From an uncultured Oscillospiraceae bacterium (lineage in GTDB: Bacteria > Bacillota_A > Clostridia > Oscillospirales > Oscillospiraceae), in contig CANRKN010000130.1 in the NCBI GenBank assembly GCA_947631215.1, positions 1-5,441 of the forward strand: a stretch of 5,441 bases of DNA, in the 5' to 3' direction. Every line of letters starts with the position of its first letter. Position 1 is the first letter of the stretch. The position numbers and the translations under genes were made by a program. The notes beneath the pieces are model-generated. The model worked only from the letters and a program-made list of their open reading frames with translations, ran no database searches and was not told the origin of the DNA. Below are positions 5,417-5,441 of the stretch, piece by piece.

Positions 5417-5441
5417 ATGAAGAAATTCATCTCTCTGCTGA
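5417..5441 (+). CDS. Start of a probable exported protein (partial)
   Basis: Only the first eight codons are present, reading MKKFISLL, and the gene continues beyond the right edge. Two lysines followed by hydrophobic residues are typical of the start of a signal peptide or lipoprotein leader. In hexuronate loci of Clostridia the gene beside uxuAB is often a solute-binding protein of a TRAP or ABC transporter, which fits, but that is inference from context and not visible here. The strong promoter and ribosome-binding site upstream suggest high expression, as expected for a binding protein. Confidence 0.7.

Overview
The window reads as chromosomal DNA of a GC-rich, low-GC-phylum-style Firmicute. 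Strong AAGGAG/AGGAGG ribosome-binding sites, coding DNA with mostly G or C at third codon positions, and markedly AT-rich intergenic DNA suggest an Oscillospiraceae-like gut Clostridium. That assignment is inferred from style; no marker gene is present. It holds four complete genes and the first codons of a fifth. They form two convergent two-gene units plus one divergent gene at the right edge.

Left unit (+ strand, 34-2360): a 463-residue cation-coupled sugar symporter of the GPH/MelB family, followed by a 312-residue alpha/beta hydrolase with an N-terminal membrane helix. The two genes overlap by ATGA and so are probably translationally coupled. The symporter keeps the MelB sodium-site and sugar-site residues, as I recall them, at the same residue numbers.

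Centre (2361-2422): a short convergent gap with a GC-rich 11-bp hairpin, probably a shared transcription barrier between the two units.

Right unit (- strand, 5091-2423): uxuA (mannonate dehydratase) then uxuB (fructuronate reductase / mannonate oxidoreductase), also joined by an ATGA overlap. Together they convert D-fructuronate to D-mannonate and then to 2-keto-3-deoxygluconate, the middle steps of hexuronate catabolism. The isomerase uxaC and the later kdgK and eda steps are not in the window.

Regulatory region (5092-5416): about 325 bp between uxuA and a divergent gene starting at 5417 (MKKFISLL..., probably the start of a signal peptide). It holds a good extended -10 promoter for the rightward gene, a weaker one for uxuA, and a large dyad in the predicted uxuA leader. 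It also holds two related TTTATAC...GTRTAAA dyads, one on each promoter. These are the best candidates for operators of a common regulator and are the most interesting thing in the window.

I see no mobile element, CRISPR array, rRNA or tRNA, and no convincing previously undescribed gene system. The novelty, if any, lies in the regulatory architecture and in the pairing of the symporter with a hydrolase.
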